Shown here in pieces: positions 12,623 through 22,823 of a stretch of DNA of 64,000 bases (its first letter is position 1; every line of letters starts with the position of its first letter). The notes beneath the pieces are model-generated. The model ran no database searches. It saw only the letters and a list, made by a program, of their open reading frames with translations, and had not been told where the DNA came from. Location of the stretch: assembly GCA_000729835.1 (NCBI GenBank), contig JFHB01000104.1, forward strand, positions 42,075 to 106,074, in the 5' to 3' direction. The DNA comes from Atkinsonella hypoxylon (taxonomy: Eukaryota; Ascomycota; Sordariomycetes; Hypocreales; Clavicipitaceae). Made by a program: the position numbers and the translations under genes.

Positions 12623-15600
12623 GAGATGGACTTTATCCTGCGATGAGGAGGATGAGATGGCATTTGTACTTTGCCCGGTCAGTCCAATAAACTACGTAGC
12701 AGTTAGCTCTTATATCGTACTTTTCAAGTCAATAGGCTGTAACGTTTTACCTTAAGTCTTATTCCTTGTAAATTGCTACTTATTCTTTTTTGAACTGATA
12801 TTCGCCAATCAGAACAATACGTGATGGCAGCTTCTATCCCTGACCTGAAGCAATAAGCTAGGCATTCGAAGAGACGAAATGGCCTTGGCGCCAGTACAGA
12901 CACCGCTGGTGCGAGGGCTCCATGGGGCGAATATTTGTTAGCAAACCCATTTACGAAATAAGTCTGGCATTCAAATGTGCTATTGCGCCTGAGTAAATAG
13001 GGTCTCTCAACCCGCTCAGACGAGAGGGATGGTTCAGGGTTTCCGTGAAGGCGGTGCATGGCAGGGAGTTTGTATAACTCAAATATAACATAGACAATTG
13101 CACTAAGGACAGCGAGATGCCAGCTGTTGCATTATTCAGCGAGCTGTCGGTTCGTTCGATTGGGCGTGGTTCGGGTTTGGCAATGGGTGAAGATGGCGCG
13201 GGACGGCTCTTGACGACATGGTTGAGCGAGAAGTGAAGGAGGACGGTTGGTAGCTATGCGTCATGCCGGCGAAGATCGGCTGTCTATGAATGCGCGGTGT
13301 CGGCTGCCTGGTGGTGGCAAAGGAGTATCCCTAATCGGCGCTGTAAAAAAAACGCTGTATTTTTCCGCTTTTTTCCGGACCCACAATTGTAATAAATTCC
13401 ACATCCCACGCTTCTACACGTAATTTGTATAGGGAGATCTGGCTACCGCAATAGCTATATATTAAATTTATGCAGAGGGCCTAGAACAATTACTTAGCCC
13501 ATTAAATGTACATATGATTAATGGAAAAAAACAAGATTTACGTTCTTAAGTAAATTAGCTGTAGCCTAGGCGCAGGCTGTAGAGGAATTACTAAAAAATA
13601 TGATGCAGCAGACTTCGTTGTGGTAAGGGGCATAGCTCCTATAACTTTGTGTGTTTTGCACGCCTATTAGGGATACTCGTGGCAAAGACACTGTCCACTG
13701 TGAGAAGGAATAGTGAATTCTGGACATGCTATCGTGAATCAACTTGTTGGGCACTGTCTTGATGGACGGGAATTCGAGGATATTATATCGCTCTGAATGA
13801 ATGGGAACCAAGAAATTGAACCTGTCCATTGGTTATAGTCAATAGATATAAGGAGTCTCATTTGCCCTTAGACTTCTCCTTAGAGTGAACTTTATTTCCT
13901 GTAGCAAATTGCCTCCAAGTCAGGTTGGCAAGAACAAAAAACGTCGTGCGAAAGGGTGACCTCCACATCAGAGCACGAATCCAAGCCATTGTGTAGCATG
14001 ATATACTTTTTTTTTTCTATAAATCGGGTGACGAGTGGTGCTGTTGCGCGTGGGATTATCTCATGTTGGGATTTCTTCGTATATCAATACTTACCCGATG
14101 TGCCCAACCAAAGAATTGTGACACCAGTAAATATGGGATATATCGCGGGATTAAAGCTCAAGTCATTAAGGTTCGTGGCTGCGGCTTTGGCGTTGCAGGT
14201 GCACAGTCATCGCAACAAGCCCTGTGACTGCGTGCAAAAAAAACTTTTCATCGGTGGCATATCTTGATGAGCGGGAATTTTTTTTTTTTTTTTGTGAAAG
14301 AAAAACTCCTTCTATGAGAGACTCATACTGTTAGTGCTGTCTAAAATAACAATGATGAATGCTAAAGCAGCTATTAAGGAGAGGTACTTAATGGATTGAA
14401 TGCGCCTGCTTGTGAATACTAGGGGGCATAGCTTGGATCGTTGGAACCGTGACCTGATGGGAGACCTGTTAACAAGATGCTCACCCTTTCCCGTACCAGA
14501 GATGCTCTGGCATGCTTGGAGACAATGATGAAGACCAGGACCAAACTGAGGGTTTTCATTGAACTTGAGCTGGGACGTTAGGTACTTGCCCCATTCAGCC
14601 CCTTTCACGTGATCTGAAAGCGTAACGCACGAACCAAGCTAAAGGTTCATTCTGCACTGATGAATATGCCGTAAATAGATTTCAAGCTTGCACTAGAAAA
14701 GTCTTGGCAGTCTTTCGAAATTCCCAAATAAGTTTGGCTTAAGGAACACCCCATAACCCTCCACATCGCATGTCCCCGCCTGTTTGATTCGCTCAGAGAC
14801 CTCCGACTCAACACTAAGGAATTATCACGAGATGAGGCCATCATCTTTTTTCTCGGACCCGGCGATGTCGGGTCACCAAGGTCCCCGCTGCCCCTCTCAT
14901 AAGTCAAAGAGCCTCTCGAGCTCCCTCTCTTCTTCTTTTCCTTCTTCATCATCATCCCTCTCATTCACGAGCATGAAAATAGACCCTCATTTTGCTAGAT
15001 CTGCTGGAGTCATTACAGAGAGCTATTGAGATCATCACTTCTCCTTGTTTTAATCGCTGTGCATGTGCCATGACATCAGGCGCCTCGTCAAATACGCAAA
15101 CCTTGTCCCGGTCTAGTAGCCACGCCATTTGGTGAAGTAAAAGCAGCCCCTTTGCCATGCTTGCCTTGCCAGCAGCTGGTATAAAAAGATGTCCCCTCAA
15201 GGAACAAATCTCCTCATCATCAAGAAACTAAGTTCTGGCAATGCCACGTCGATAATTCACGCGTCAATGCCACTTCCTCGACACATAACTCTCGGTCACT
15301 CCATTTTATCAATAACCCTTCCTATATAATCTGCAAGATACTTGGCAAGTTCAAGGGCCCGTACTAAGCTAAGCTGAACCGAGTTTTGATAATTTAGTGC
15401 TTGTCAGTCCAACAGTAGATTCTTGAAGGGTCGCGAGCTTGTTTATCAATGCTCTTATCGGTCATCAATGCATTTGTAACTCCAGCTCGCACTGCGTATA
15501 ATTGACGAGAAGATGAGGACGCGGATTGAGGCTGCTTTAGGCTGCCTGCTAGGTCTGAGGGGCAGCGTTGCGTAGTTTGCTCTTTGCGTTGAACTGTGTG

Positions 15601-16650
15601 GGCCATACTTGAATTCCTGTTTGTGTCGGATTAATGCATCTCAAGATCTCATAAACCCACCTCGACTCGTCTAAGCTTTGATTTCCCTCCATTTACATCA
15701 GAGAGAATCACCGCTACCAGAGTATGAACAGTATCACCACATAAAGCGATATAGCAATACAGCTACAGTAAAAATTATGCGGCCGAGATGAAACATTCAA
15801 TCTCAATTGCATAGCCACAGGTTCCGCAGATCACGTTTAGTCGGTCGACATGGGGATCCGAAAGGTATATTATCTTCAGTGCTCCTCTCAAGCCGGATGG
15901 AGCAGAGCCGACCAGGCCATCTACACGAACTGTAACCTCTCTCTCTGATTAAGTCTACATTTTAAGTAGGCACTCTTATATATGGTCGGGCATTGCATAG
16001 CTACCGGTTTCACTTAAATAGATAAAGTCTACAAGCGGCGAAGTTGATTTGTAATACGATCTTGCTGAGGCCGAGCATATATATACATTGCTACCTCTTA
16101 TTCTATGATCGGAGTTAATATGTTGAAATAAAATGCTCAGCACTCTCACCGCTCTTGTAGCGATAGCTTCGCTATGTTAGGCAGCTTTCTATGAAGGGTG
16201 CCCTAGTGCCTACGGAGACTTGGATACTAACATCTTTCTTTGAAAGTCTAGAAACAGCTCGGTAATTATTAACGCATCTGAATGTTTGCGGCTCTAGTAT
16301 AAACTTAATATCATCCTCATTCAGTAATTCGGTCGTTTTTCAGCGGCCTATTAGACCCCGGGAACGTCCCGTGTTTAAGCACACGGACCCTGCATTACAT
16401 TGAAAAGAGTGGTTTCACTAAACAAAAAAGCCCAGTCTAATAATGATCGGACGGTCGTCAAGTAGTTCGCTTATATATACAAGAAACAAATTTCCATGAT
16501 CAGTGTACCACATACGGGGTTCCTCCCAGCGTCTATGACCACATAACCTTTAAAAAGTTGCACAAGCGCAGTGTCCCCAAATTCAACAACCAATTCCAGC
16601 AACGACGACCAGCATTGTACATGGAGAGAAAAAAAAGTGCCCAGCCGTTA
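12623..16650. other. Gene-poor interval
   Basis: About 4 kb without a supportable gene. Open frames are short, lack motifs and do not join by consensus splice sites. It includes the AT-rich patch listed separately and a T16-like run at 14280-14294. Frames on the minus strand near 12724-13059 and 13566-13829 were considered and not accepted. Confidence 0.5.
13340..13560. repeat. AT-rich, TpA-rich patch (possible RIP relic)
   Basis: Base composition drops sharply against the flanks and TpA dinucleotides are frequent (for example TAATAAATT, TATATATTAAATT, GTAAATTAGC). This pattern is what repeat-induced point mutation leaves in old repeats of Pezizomycotina. No open frame or terminal repeat survives, so the origin is inference. 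Confidence 0.35.
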
Positions 16651-16836
16651 TCAGATGAGCAAGGTCAAGAATCCCGCCCTTTGTCCCGCCTTGATTGCCT
16701 TTTGCTTCCTTGTCTGGGGAACCTGCTGAGGTGGAGGTGCGCCTTGGTAGTAACCTGGCTGGGCTACATTATTGTTAGCTACAGGGACAGGTTTATTATG
16801 ATAGTCGTAGCCCTCCTTTGAGCTGGCGCAGCCCAT
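16651..16836 (-). CDS. 61-aa MGCASS protein, predicted lipid-anchored
   Basis: Small protein starting MGCASSKEGYDYHNKPVPV. Gly2 with Ser at positions 5-6 and Lys at 7 is a textbook N-myristoylation signal, and Cys3 next to it is a typical palmitoylation site, so dual lipid attachment to a cellular membrane is expected. The middle is Pro/Gln-rich (GYYQGAPPPQQVPQ) and the C-terminus is basic (TRKQKAIKAGQRAG), adding electrostatic membrane affinity. There is no catalytic domain. The start at 16836 is chosen because it creates the lipidation motif; the upstream in-frame extension to 16938 would bury it. I do not recognise the gene. A short interstitial telomeric repeat sits about 200 nt upstream. 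Confidence 0.6.
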   Translation of the reverse strand: MGCASSKEGYDYHNKPVPVANNNVAQPGYYQGAPPPQQVPQTRKQKAIKAGQRAGFLTLLI

Positions 16837-17036
16837 GACGAAAGTGCGGTTGTCGAAAGGAGAAAAAGGTAGTTCTTGGAGTTTAAGTCCGTGTGACAGT
16901 CGAACGAACGGCCTTGATGGGGATTCGAGTCTGTCCACAATATGGGAATGAGTGAGATGACGAGAAGTGGAAGAAAAGACACTTGGGGACGTTGCTCATA
17001 AGTGGCCCAGGTCTTCCCCTTTATGTACCTCGTATC

Positions 17037-17051
17037 AGGGTTAGGGTTAGG
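17037..17051 (+). promoter_or_regulatory. Short interstitial telomeric repeat / telobox
   Basis: Two and a half copies of TTAGGG (AGGGTTAGGGTTAGG). On the other strand it reads CCTAACCCTAACCCT, facing the MGCASS gene whose start codon is about 200 nt away. TTAGGG is the telomere unit of filamentous ascomycetes, and such short boxes can be bound by Tbf1-like factors. It may also be a chance match or a repair scar. Confidence 0.45.
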
Positions 17052-18078
17052 TGAGCATCAACCTCCCGGGCGGATGCAACTCGGCTCTTCGGCCGGTTTT
17101 TGGACCCCATCATCGCGGCGGCACATCCGAAACGTCCTTCCGGGCTATTCCGTGTAAGGCGCAGTTATCGCCCAGGATCAAAGAACGCCGCGCACTCGCT
17201 TGCACGAGAAATAAAACTCCGTGGCCGTTGAAGAAAACCGCCGGCGAATTTGGCGCGAGTCAGGACGCAACGAGGCCAGGCAATCAAACGTCATTTGCTC
17301 GCTGGCAAGCGCGGAGCATGCACACCAAGACCGGACGAAGCCACTCTGGCTCAGGATCTGATCTGGCCGAGTTTCCGGTGCACGTCGACAAATAGCTCAG
17401 CGCTAGCCCCGATCCGTCTATCGTACGTCTATCATTCTTCTATCAGGCACCACTGGTATAATCAAAGCTCTTTGAGTCTTTGAAGAAATAGACCATGATC
17501 TGCAGTCTCCGCAAGGAAAGGAAAGTAGCATCAAAGCAAGCAGCAGCCAACGAGGAAGCGGGGAGTGGAAAAGTGACCTTTGGTGGCATCCTTCGGCATT
17601 AAAAAGGACCTGAATGGCTTGGTCTAAGTGGAAACGGAAGGTCAACTAGTATGAGATACCGTCAAGTTCTTACTCTTAGTTTGGAAACGAGATACTTGTC
17701 GTATTCTCTATAGCCTGAATTCGGTAGCGCGGAATGGAAGAAGGATTCTAACACACCCAAGGGGAGGTACACTTCGATCCTTTACTCTAGACACGATACA
17801 ATAAACATTGAAAGTCAAACTTGCTCACTTTCTTACAAAGATCATGTGGACGTCTGGACGGAAACTCGGCATCTCGTTTGCAGGCTTCGGGTTGTGCGAG
17901 ATATTCCAGTTGTCGAGAATAGCATCGCCCGTTTTCGGGCTATCGGAGGATTGTCCGTGATTGCTTGCGTTGCCTCGTGCTCCGGGCTGAGGCAATGATC
18001 CGGAGAAACCGAGTACGAGAGCTTGTAGATGGTTCATGAGGACAAAGAAAATGGGCGAGAATACAGACCAAGGTCAAC

Positions 18079-18086
18079 TATAAAAG
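18079..18086 (+). promoter_or_regulatory. TATA box of the small secreted protein gene
   Basis: TATAAAAG lies 170 nt before the start codon at 18249. The DNA between is a CA/CT-rich leader full of CATCA and CAAC words with almost no G. Such leaders are common in strongly expressed fungal genes. Confidence 0.55.
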
Positions 18087-18248
18087 ATGGCGGTTTCCAA
18101 CCTCAAATTCGAGATTCTTTCCTCATCACAACATCAACATCCAACTCCATCATCACAGCTTCAGCATCAACATCACTTCATCCAACTCAAGCGTCATCGC
18201 TCAAAGATCTCCATCTTTTCTCAACTCAACTACTTCAACACCGCAAAC

Positions 18249-18607
18249 ATGCAGTTCTCCAAGATTTTCGCTCTTGCCTTTGCCGCCATGGCCACTGCTG
18301 CCCCGGTCGACCCCCCTGTTGACCAGAGCGAAATCAAAATCCACCTTCCTTGGAAGTGCTCCAAAATCCAGCTCGCCAGTAAGCACATCTACCATTCCTT
18401 TCTTGACAAGAGACTAGTAGCTGATCAAGAACAACAGAGTGTGTTGCTAGCGTCGCGGGCATTAGCTCTGCTTGCCCTGCCGCTGCCGCCCAGGCCGCTC
18501 TTGACCCGGTCACCGACTTGTCCTGCCTTGCGGCCGCTAGTAAACTTGCCGGCAAATACACAGAGTGCAAGAACTGCATTACTCGCATCCATCTTCTTGA
18601 GGCGTAA
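18249..18607 (+). CDS. Small secreted cysteine-rich protein (99 aa)
   Basis: Two exons, 18249-18378 and 18438-18607, join in phase across a 59-nt GTAAGC...CAG intron. The first 18 residues are a clear signal peptide (MQFSKIFALAFAAMATAA) followed by PVDPPVDQ. The mature part of about 80 residues has six cysteines, at WKCS, KCVA, ACPA, SCLA, ECKN and NCIT, enough for three disulphides. The middle is Ala-rich (PAAAAQAALDP). There is no enzyme motif and no transmembrane segment after the signal. Proteins of this size and pattern in fungi include candidate effectors and surface proteins, but nothing here identifies a function. The TATA box and CA-rich leader suggest strong or inducible expression. 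It sits in gene-poor accessory DNA beside a decayed gene. The second exon runs in a different frame from the first, so it would be missed without splicing. Confidence 0.7.
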
Positions 18608-19458
18608 AGAGCTGCATGGTCACGGAAGAAGGATTGGAGACCCGGCGTCAAGTACCTAGCTATTCCTCACGCTTGGCTCTTTTTTCACTTTTCCTTGAGC
18701 AGTCTTTTATGACAATGGCCTATTGTAGGCACGAGTATTTTATGCATAGATAGATGTATATATGTCAATTGTTATTCTTTTCCCTTACTCATCTTTCCTC
18801 GCGCTCACCATTGATATGCTTGCGGGTTGTAGCTTACGAAGTAGGGCGCTGCAACTATATGCTTTCCCAAGCCTCCATTTCTTCCTCTTAAATGAGAGAG
18901 CATAGGCATGATACCATGATACTGGACGATGGCAAGGGCGAAGGGCGAGAGGCGAGAGGCGAGAGGCGACCAGGCACAAGGGTACTTTTTACGAATGCGC
19001 CATGTCTCGCGGCAGCTCAAGTTGGCCACTGATGAGATACAGATGCTGCTTACAAACAGATACCTCGTACACGTAGATACTGTTTATATATAAGTAGTAT
19101 CTACGTATACGCTGCATCTATATGCAAGCAGCGGCTAGCCAAGAGAGCTGTAGAGAGATACAAGCCCCACTTTAAACAGCTGCAATAATCCGGCCCAGTG
19201 GGTCCAGGCTAGAAGCTGTTGAGGGGGGCACAAGATGGACCACTAACTAAAAGATACATTCTTTTTCATGTTATATTTCCCTAATTAAAAGTCACTTCCA
19301 GCTCCACACTACAGAATAGTTATAACCTATGCATTTCCGAGCTAACCGTCAATAGTATAGGCTCCTTCCTCCCTGCAAGTCACCGATGCAACAAACATTA
19401 AAGAAAACTATGTTGTATTGCGTACATTAGTTTTGTTTCAAATGTTCTTAATAATGAA
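18608..19458. other. Intergenic, nothing recognised
   Basis: No gene seen. It contains a short GGCGAGA repeat at about 18943-18969 and AT-rich sequence with TATGTATATA words near 19080-19130. Confidence 0.5.
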
Positions 19459-20104
19459 CTAGCGACACTCCCGCGGCCCGCCTCTATTTTTGGCCCCCCT
19501 GCGCACATAGCAAGCACCAGCCATTATCCACGGCAGCGCATGTCTCTCCGCAATCCCGGCCGATCTAGCCGAGTCAAAATCAATGTCATGGATGCAATTG
19601 GTGTATCCCTTCCTCTTCATCTCGTGAAAATCGCGCTCATCAACCTCATATACACCGTCTTCTCGCCCGGCGACTAGATCCGACCGCACATTTATCGAGA
19701 CGGACGTAGGAACACCTGCCGCGATCTAGTCCGGAGTGGTCTTCGGAAGCCCGGTCAGGTCCCGCTGACCCGGGGGCTTTTTGGAGTTCTATCAGAAATC
19801 AGAAAGGACCATAAGCCCAAGAATGCCGAGTTCAGGTTTCCGCATCGTGATTTGCGCCCACCAATGGGTGTCCGGCGCATAGAACGGGAAGAGCCGAATT
19901 AAGTGGTCGGAGAATGAGCTGTCTTTCCAATCTCCTGTCAAACCCCGTGTAGTAATCCAGCGTTCTTGAGCATTCTGTTGAGTATTGGTGATCAACTTGC
20001 TCGGTAGAGTTGTAGGCGTTACCGGTGTTGTTGCTGCTAAACGGGTTCTTTGATGGAAGCATTTCTGAGAAGGGTTTTTTAACTGCTGTTACGGCTAAAA
20101 TCAA
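19459..20104 (-). pseudogene. Decayed gene, family not recognised
   Basis: Several minus-strand segments look like protein but cannot be joined. The first, from about 20015, reads TLPSKLITNTQQNAQERW then DHLIRLFPFYAPDTHWWAQI and stops at 19792. After a frame change the text resumes with DLTGLPKTTPD, hits an in-frame TAG where the sense reads D-stop-I, and continues IAAGVPTSVSINVRSDLV, then DGVYEVDERDFHEMKRKGYT and ERHALPWIMAGACYVRRG, ending at 19459. The TAG would be CAG (Gln) before a C-to-T change, the direction expected of RIP or ordinary deamination. No splice pair rescues the frame that I could find. I do not recognise the protein. Confidence 0.4.
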
Positions 20105-21001
20105 CGACCCTATTGCGGAGGAAATCGAGAGATATGGCGTGAGATGAAGGAGTAGACAGTTTTCTAATCAAGCTAGGAAATTTCAAACACTGTTTTCGGG
20201 TTGAAATAGAAAGTTGAAGTTTCATAGCCAATCAAAGATTGCCGCGTAAAACAATAAAACAATGAGGACCAACCATTATGCCAAGTCAAGGTAGCATTTA
20301 ACAACGCTGTAGTTAACTAATCATGGATTGTGGAGACAAAATGGTAACTACAATGGTGCTGTACCAGAAGGCGATGGTAAGCCGGCGGCAGAATATCGGG
20401 TTAATAGCATGTAGGGTAGGCATCCCGTCCGGTCTATGGGCGGATGATTAGCTGGGTCGGTGATGACCACCGAATGCCCGCTGTTGATTTTTGCAGATTT
20501 TTACTGATGTAGTAGTGAGTTCCGTTATAGGGATTGCGAGATGACTGAAACCTGCACAGGCATTCTATAGCTTAGCCTTCTTAGAGTACCATCATGTGAT
20601 ATGCCTATTTTAATAGCTTTGAAACTCGTGCAAGCCTGTTGATCGCGATGGGAAAGTGCATATGTGGCGTTCATCACGTGAGGTTCCCCACAGGAGGTCC
20701 ATCATGACACAACCGCTTGGCATGAAAGCTGCCTTGTTCCGGCTTACGACTTATGCTTCAAGGCATCTCTTGATAATACCCGTTTTTTTTAAACTGGCCA
20801 TCCTCCCATGTCATCCCATCCCAGAACAACACGGGGTTGAGGTGTTTCATTCTTGTTCTTGTTTTCTTCGTCTCTTCCTTGGCTGACGTAGCGGCACTAT
20901 ATACCTTCCGGAGCTTTTCCTTCTGTCCGCTGGCAAATCTGCTTACTCCCTCCTCGTTGGCCTTTTCGCTGAACAATCGAACATACTCGACTCCCTCCCC
21001 G
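20105..21001. other. Intergenic region upstream of ATG27
   Basis: No gene seen. It should contain the ATG27 promoter. The leader before 21002 is pyrimidine-rich, with a CCTCCTCG/CTCCCTCCCC run just ahead of the start codon. Confidence 0.45.
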
Positions 21002-22170
21002 ATGCATCAGCATTCAGTATGGGCAGCCTTACTGCTGCTCATCCTGTCGCCATTGTCTAGCTTGGCTATGCTGCACTGCGAAAATATCATAATTGACGGC
21101 TACAAATTTAATCTGGACAAGTTGAGGGGGCCTCATTCTGTTGTGACGTCCAAGTACGACTCGGTGACGCATACATACCACAACACGACATATACTTTGG
21201 ATATTTGCGGGCCGCTGAAGAAGAGCGGTAAGAGCAAGTCGAAGGAAGAATGTCCTAATGGCACAAGAGGTATGTTGACGCCTTCGAATGCGATCATGAC
21301 GGACTAGCAGTACAAAGGAGGCTGGAGGCTGACCGGACAAAATTTGCGCATTTGATTTGTTAGTGTGCGCCATTCAACGACTGATCCAAGGCGATACGGA
21401 TATTGTCGAAACGGTGACCGCAATTGCTGGGGCTTTGGAGAATGTGGGTGGTTCGCAGTTCGAGTATGAAGCGACAAGGCTGAACGGCAGTGACTCCAAC
21501 AGCGACTCACAAAAGGAGGGATTGCGGTTAGTGCTCAAAGGTGGAAAGAAACCCCTGGATGGACCCGTCAGAGAACGTCGCGAACAAAAGGCCATCGTAG
21601 AATTTCTGTGCGACAAGAACGAGGGTACCGAAGGCGAGTGGAAAGACTCGGAGGACAAGTACTCCAAGCTCCGCCGACGCGATGATGACGAGGACGACAA
21701 GGACAAGTCATTCCCAGAGTCCCAGCTGAAAGGGGAGAATGCGGCCTTGATCTGGGAAAGCTACGGACCCGAAAAGGATGCTGACGTGTTGCGGCTGACA
21801 TGGCACACCAAGTATGCCTGCGAGAAGCGAGACGGAGGTGATGATCATGAGGACGATTCTGACAACGCAAGCACTCACTGGGGTTTCTTTACTTGGTTTG
21901 TCATAATGTAAGTCACCATATGGAAGCTGAAGCTGCATGGCCAGATATGGTACTATATGCTAATGGAACTGCAGTGTGTTCTTAGGTATCGCGTCTTACC
22001 TTATCTTTGGATCTTGGCTCAACTACAACCGCTATGGTGCCAGAGGCTGGGATTTGGTCCCTCATGGCGACACCATACGTGACATGCCATACTTGTTCAA
22101 GGACTGGACGAGGCGCGTGCTTAACACGGTTCAGGGCACAGGAAGTCGTGGAGGATATAGCGCGGTTTAG
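21002..22170 (+). CDS. ATG27: Autophagy-related protein 27
   Basis: Atg27, a type I membrane protein that travels between Golgi, endosome and vacuole and helps move Atg9 for autophagosome formation. Exons 21002-21269, 21364-21907 and 21975-22170 join in phase to 335 aa, with GTATGT...TAG and GTAAGT...CAG introns. A signal peptide (about residues 1-22, SVWAALLLLILSPLSSLA) is followed by a lumenal Atg27/MRH-like domain with the cysteines HCEN, DICG, EECP, VCAI, FLCD and YACE. A Lys/Asp-rich loop (RRRDDDEDDKDK) comes next. One transmembrane segment lies near residues 260-285 (FFTWFVIIVFLGIASYLIFG), followed by a cytosolic tail NYNRYGARGWDLVPHGDTIRD. The protein ends YSAV, the same C-terminal tyrosine sorting signal known from yeast Atg27. 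Confidence 0.93.
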
Positions 22171-22823
22171 GATGGCGCTTTAGTGGATCTTGCAAAGGAA
22201 TAGCAGACGAATGAATTTGTGGGCTCTAGTATTGTGTGTGGCTCTGGATCATTTACGAAGCCAGATGGCGTTTTGAGTGCATAACACTGGGGTGTTCTTT
22301 CGCGATTGTACGAATACATGCACTAGACGCGGTGAATTGTCTGTTTTCCTACCTCCAAGGAGCCTCGCTGGGCGATCATGGCGGTAGAGAGCGCATGGAA
22401 AACCGCCAGCAGTTGTAAACCAGCATCAGGTAGCAGTATCTATATACGTGATCAAGTTGACAAGACGAGTTTTTACTCGTCCTTATAGTGCACATGCCAA
22501 TCGACAGAAGAAAAGGATCATAACTACTTGCGTGCCCTATTAGAATTCCCGTTTCTTTTGCCAAGTCTGTGTCTTGGTCACTTCCGCGGCGCGACATCGG
22601 AGACGGAGCTGTTATCGATAACATGCTGGCGCAAAGAAAATGTCGAGCAACGCTTAGCTTAATAAGTCATGCATGATCCATGGCATGACGGCCCCCCCTC
22701 TGGCGGCCACCCAAACAGCTCCCTTCATTGCGTGATTTTTTTTTTTTTTGTTTCTTCTTTGAAACTAGACACTCGTTGACGAAGCCCAATTTTCATCAAG
22801 GCAGGCGGGTCTTGTGGAAAGAC
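22171..22823. other. Intergenic, ATG27 to ARG8
   Basis: No gene seen. It holds the ATG27 3' UTR and the promoter of the downstream aminotransferase, with a T-run at 22737-22750 close to that start codon. Confidence 0.45.

Larger units (their letters stand above)
16837..18248. other. Intergenic, promoter side of two small genes
   Basis: The minus-strand MGCASS gene and the plus-strand secreted-protein gene diverge across this 1.4 kb. It holds the telomeric repeat, a TATA box and a CA-rich leader. A weak minus-strand candidate starts at 18037 (a 68-residue exon with a GTAAGA donor at about 17834) but lacks supporting motifs, so it is not called. Confidence 0.45.

Noticed and set aside
12724..13059. 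111-codon minus-strand frame upstream of the F-box gene
   Set aside because: No motif, and low-complexity leader-like position; likely chance.
17825..18037. Minus-strand 70-codon frame with a possible GTAAGA donor
   Set aside because: It could be spliced to a 12-codon second exon, but the signal peptide is weak and there is no domain or second line of support.
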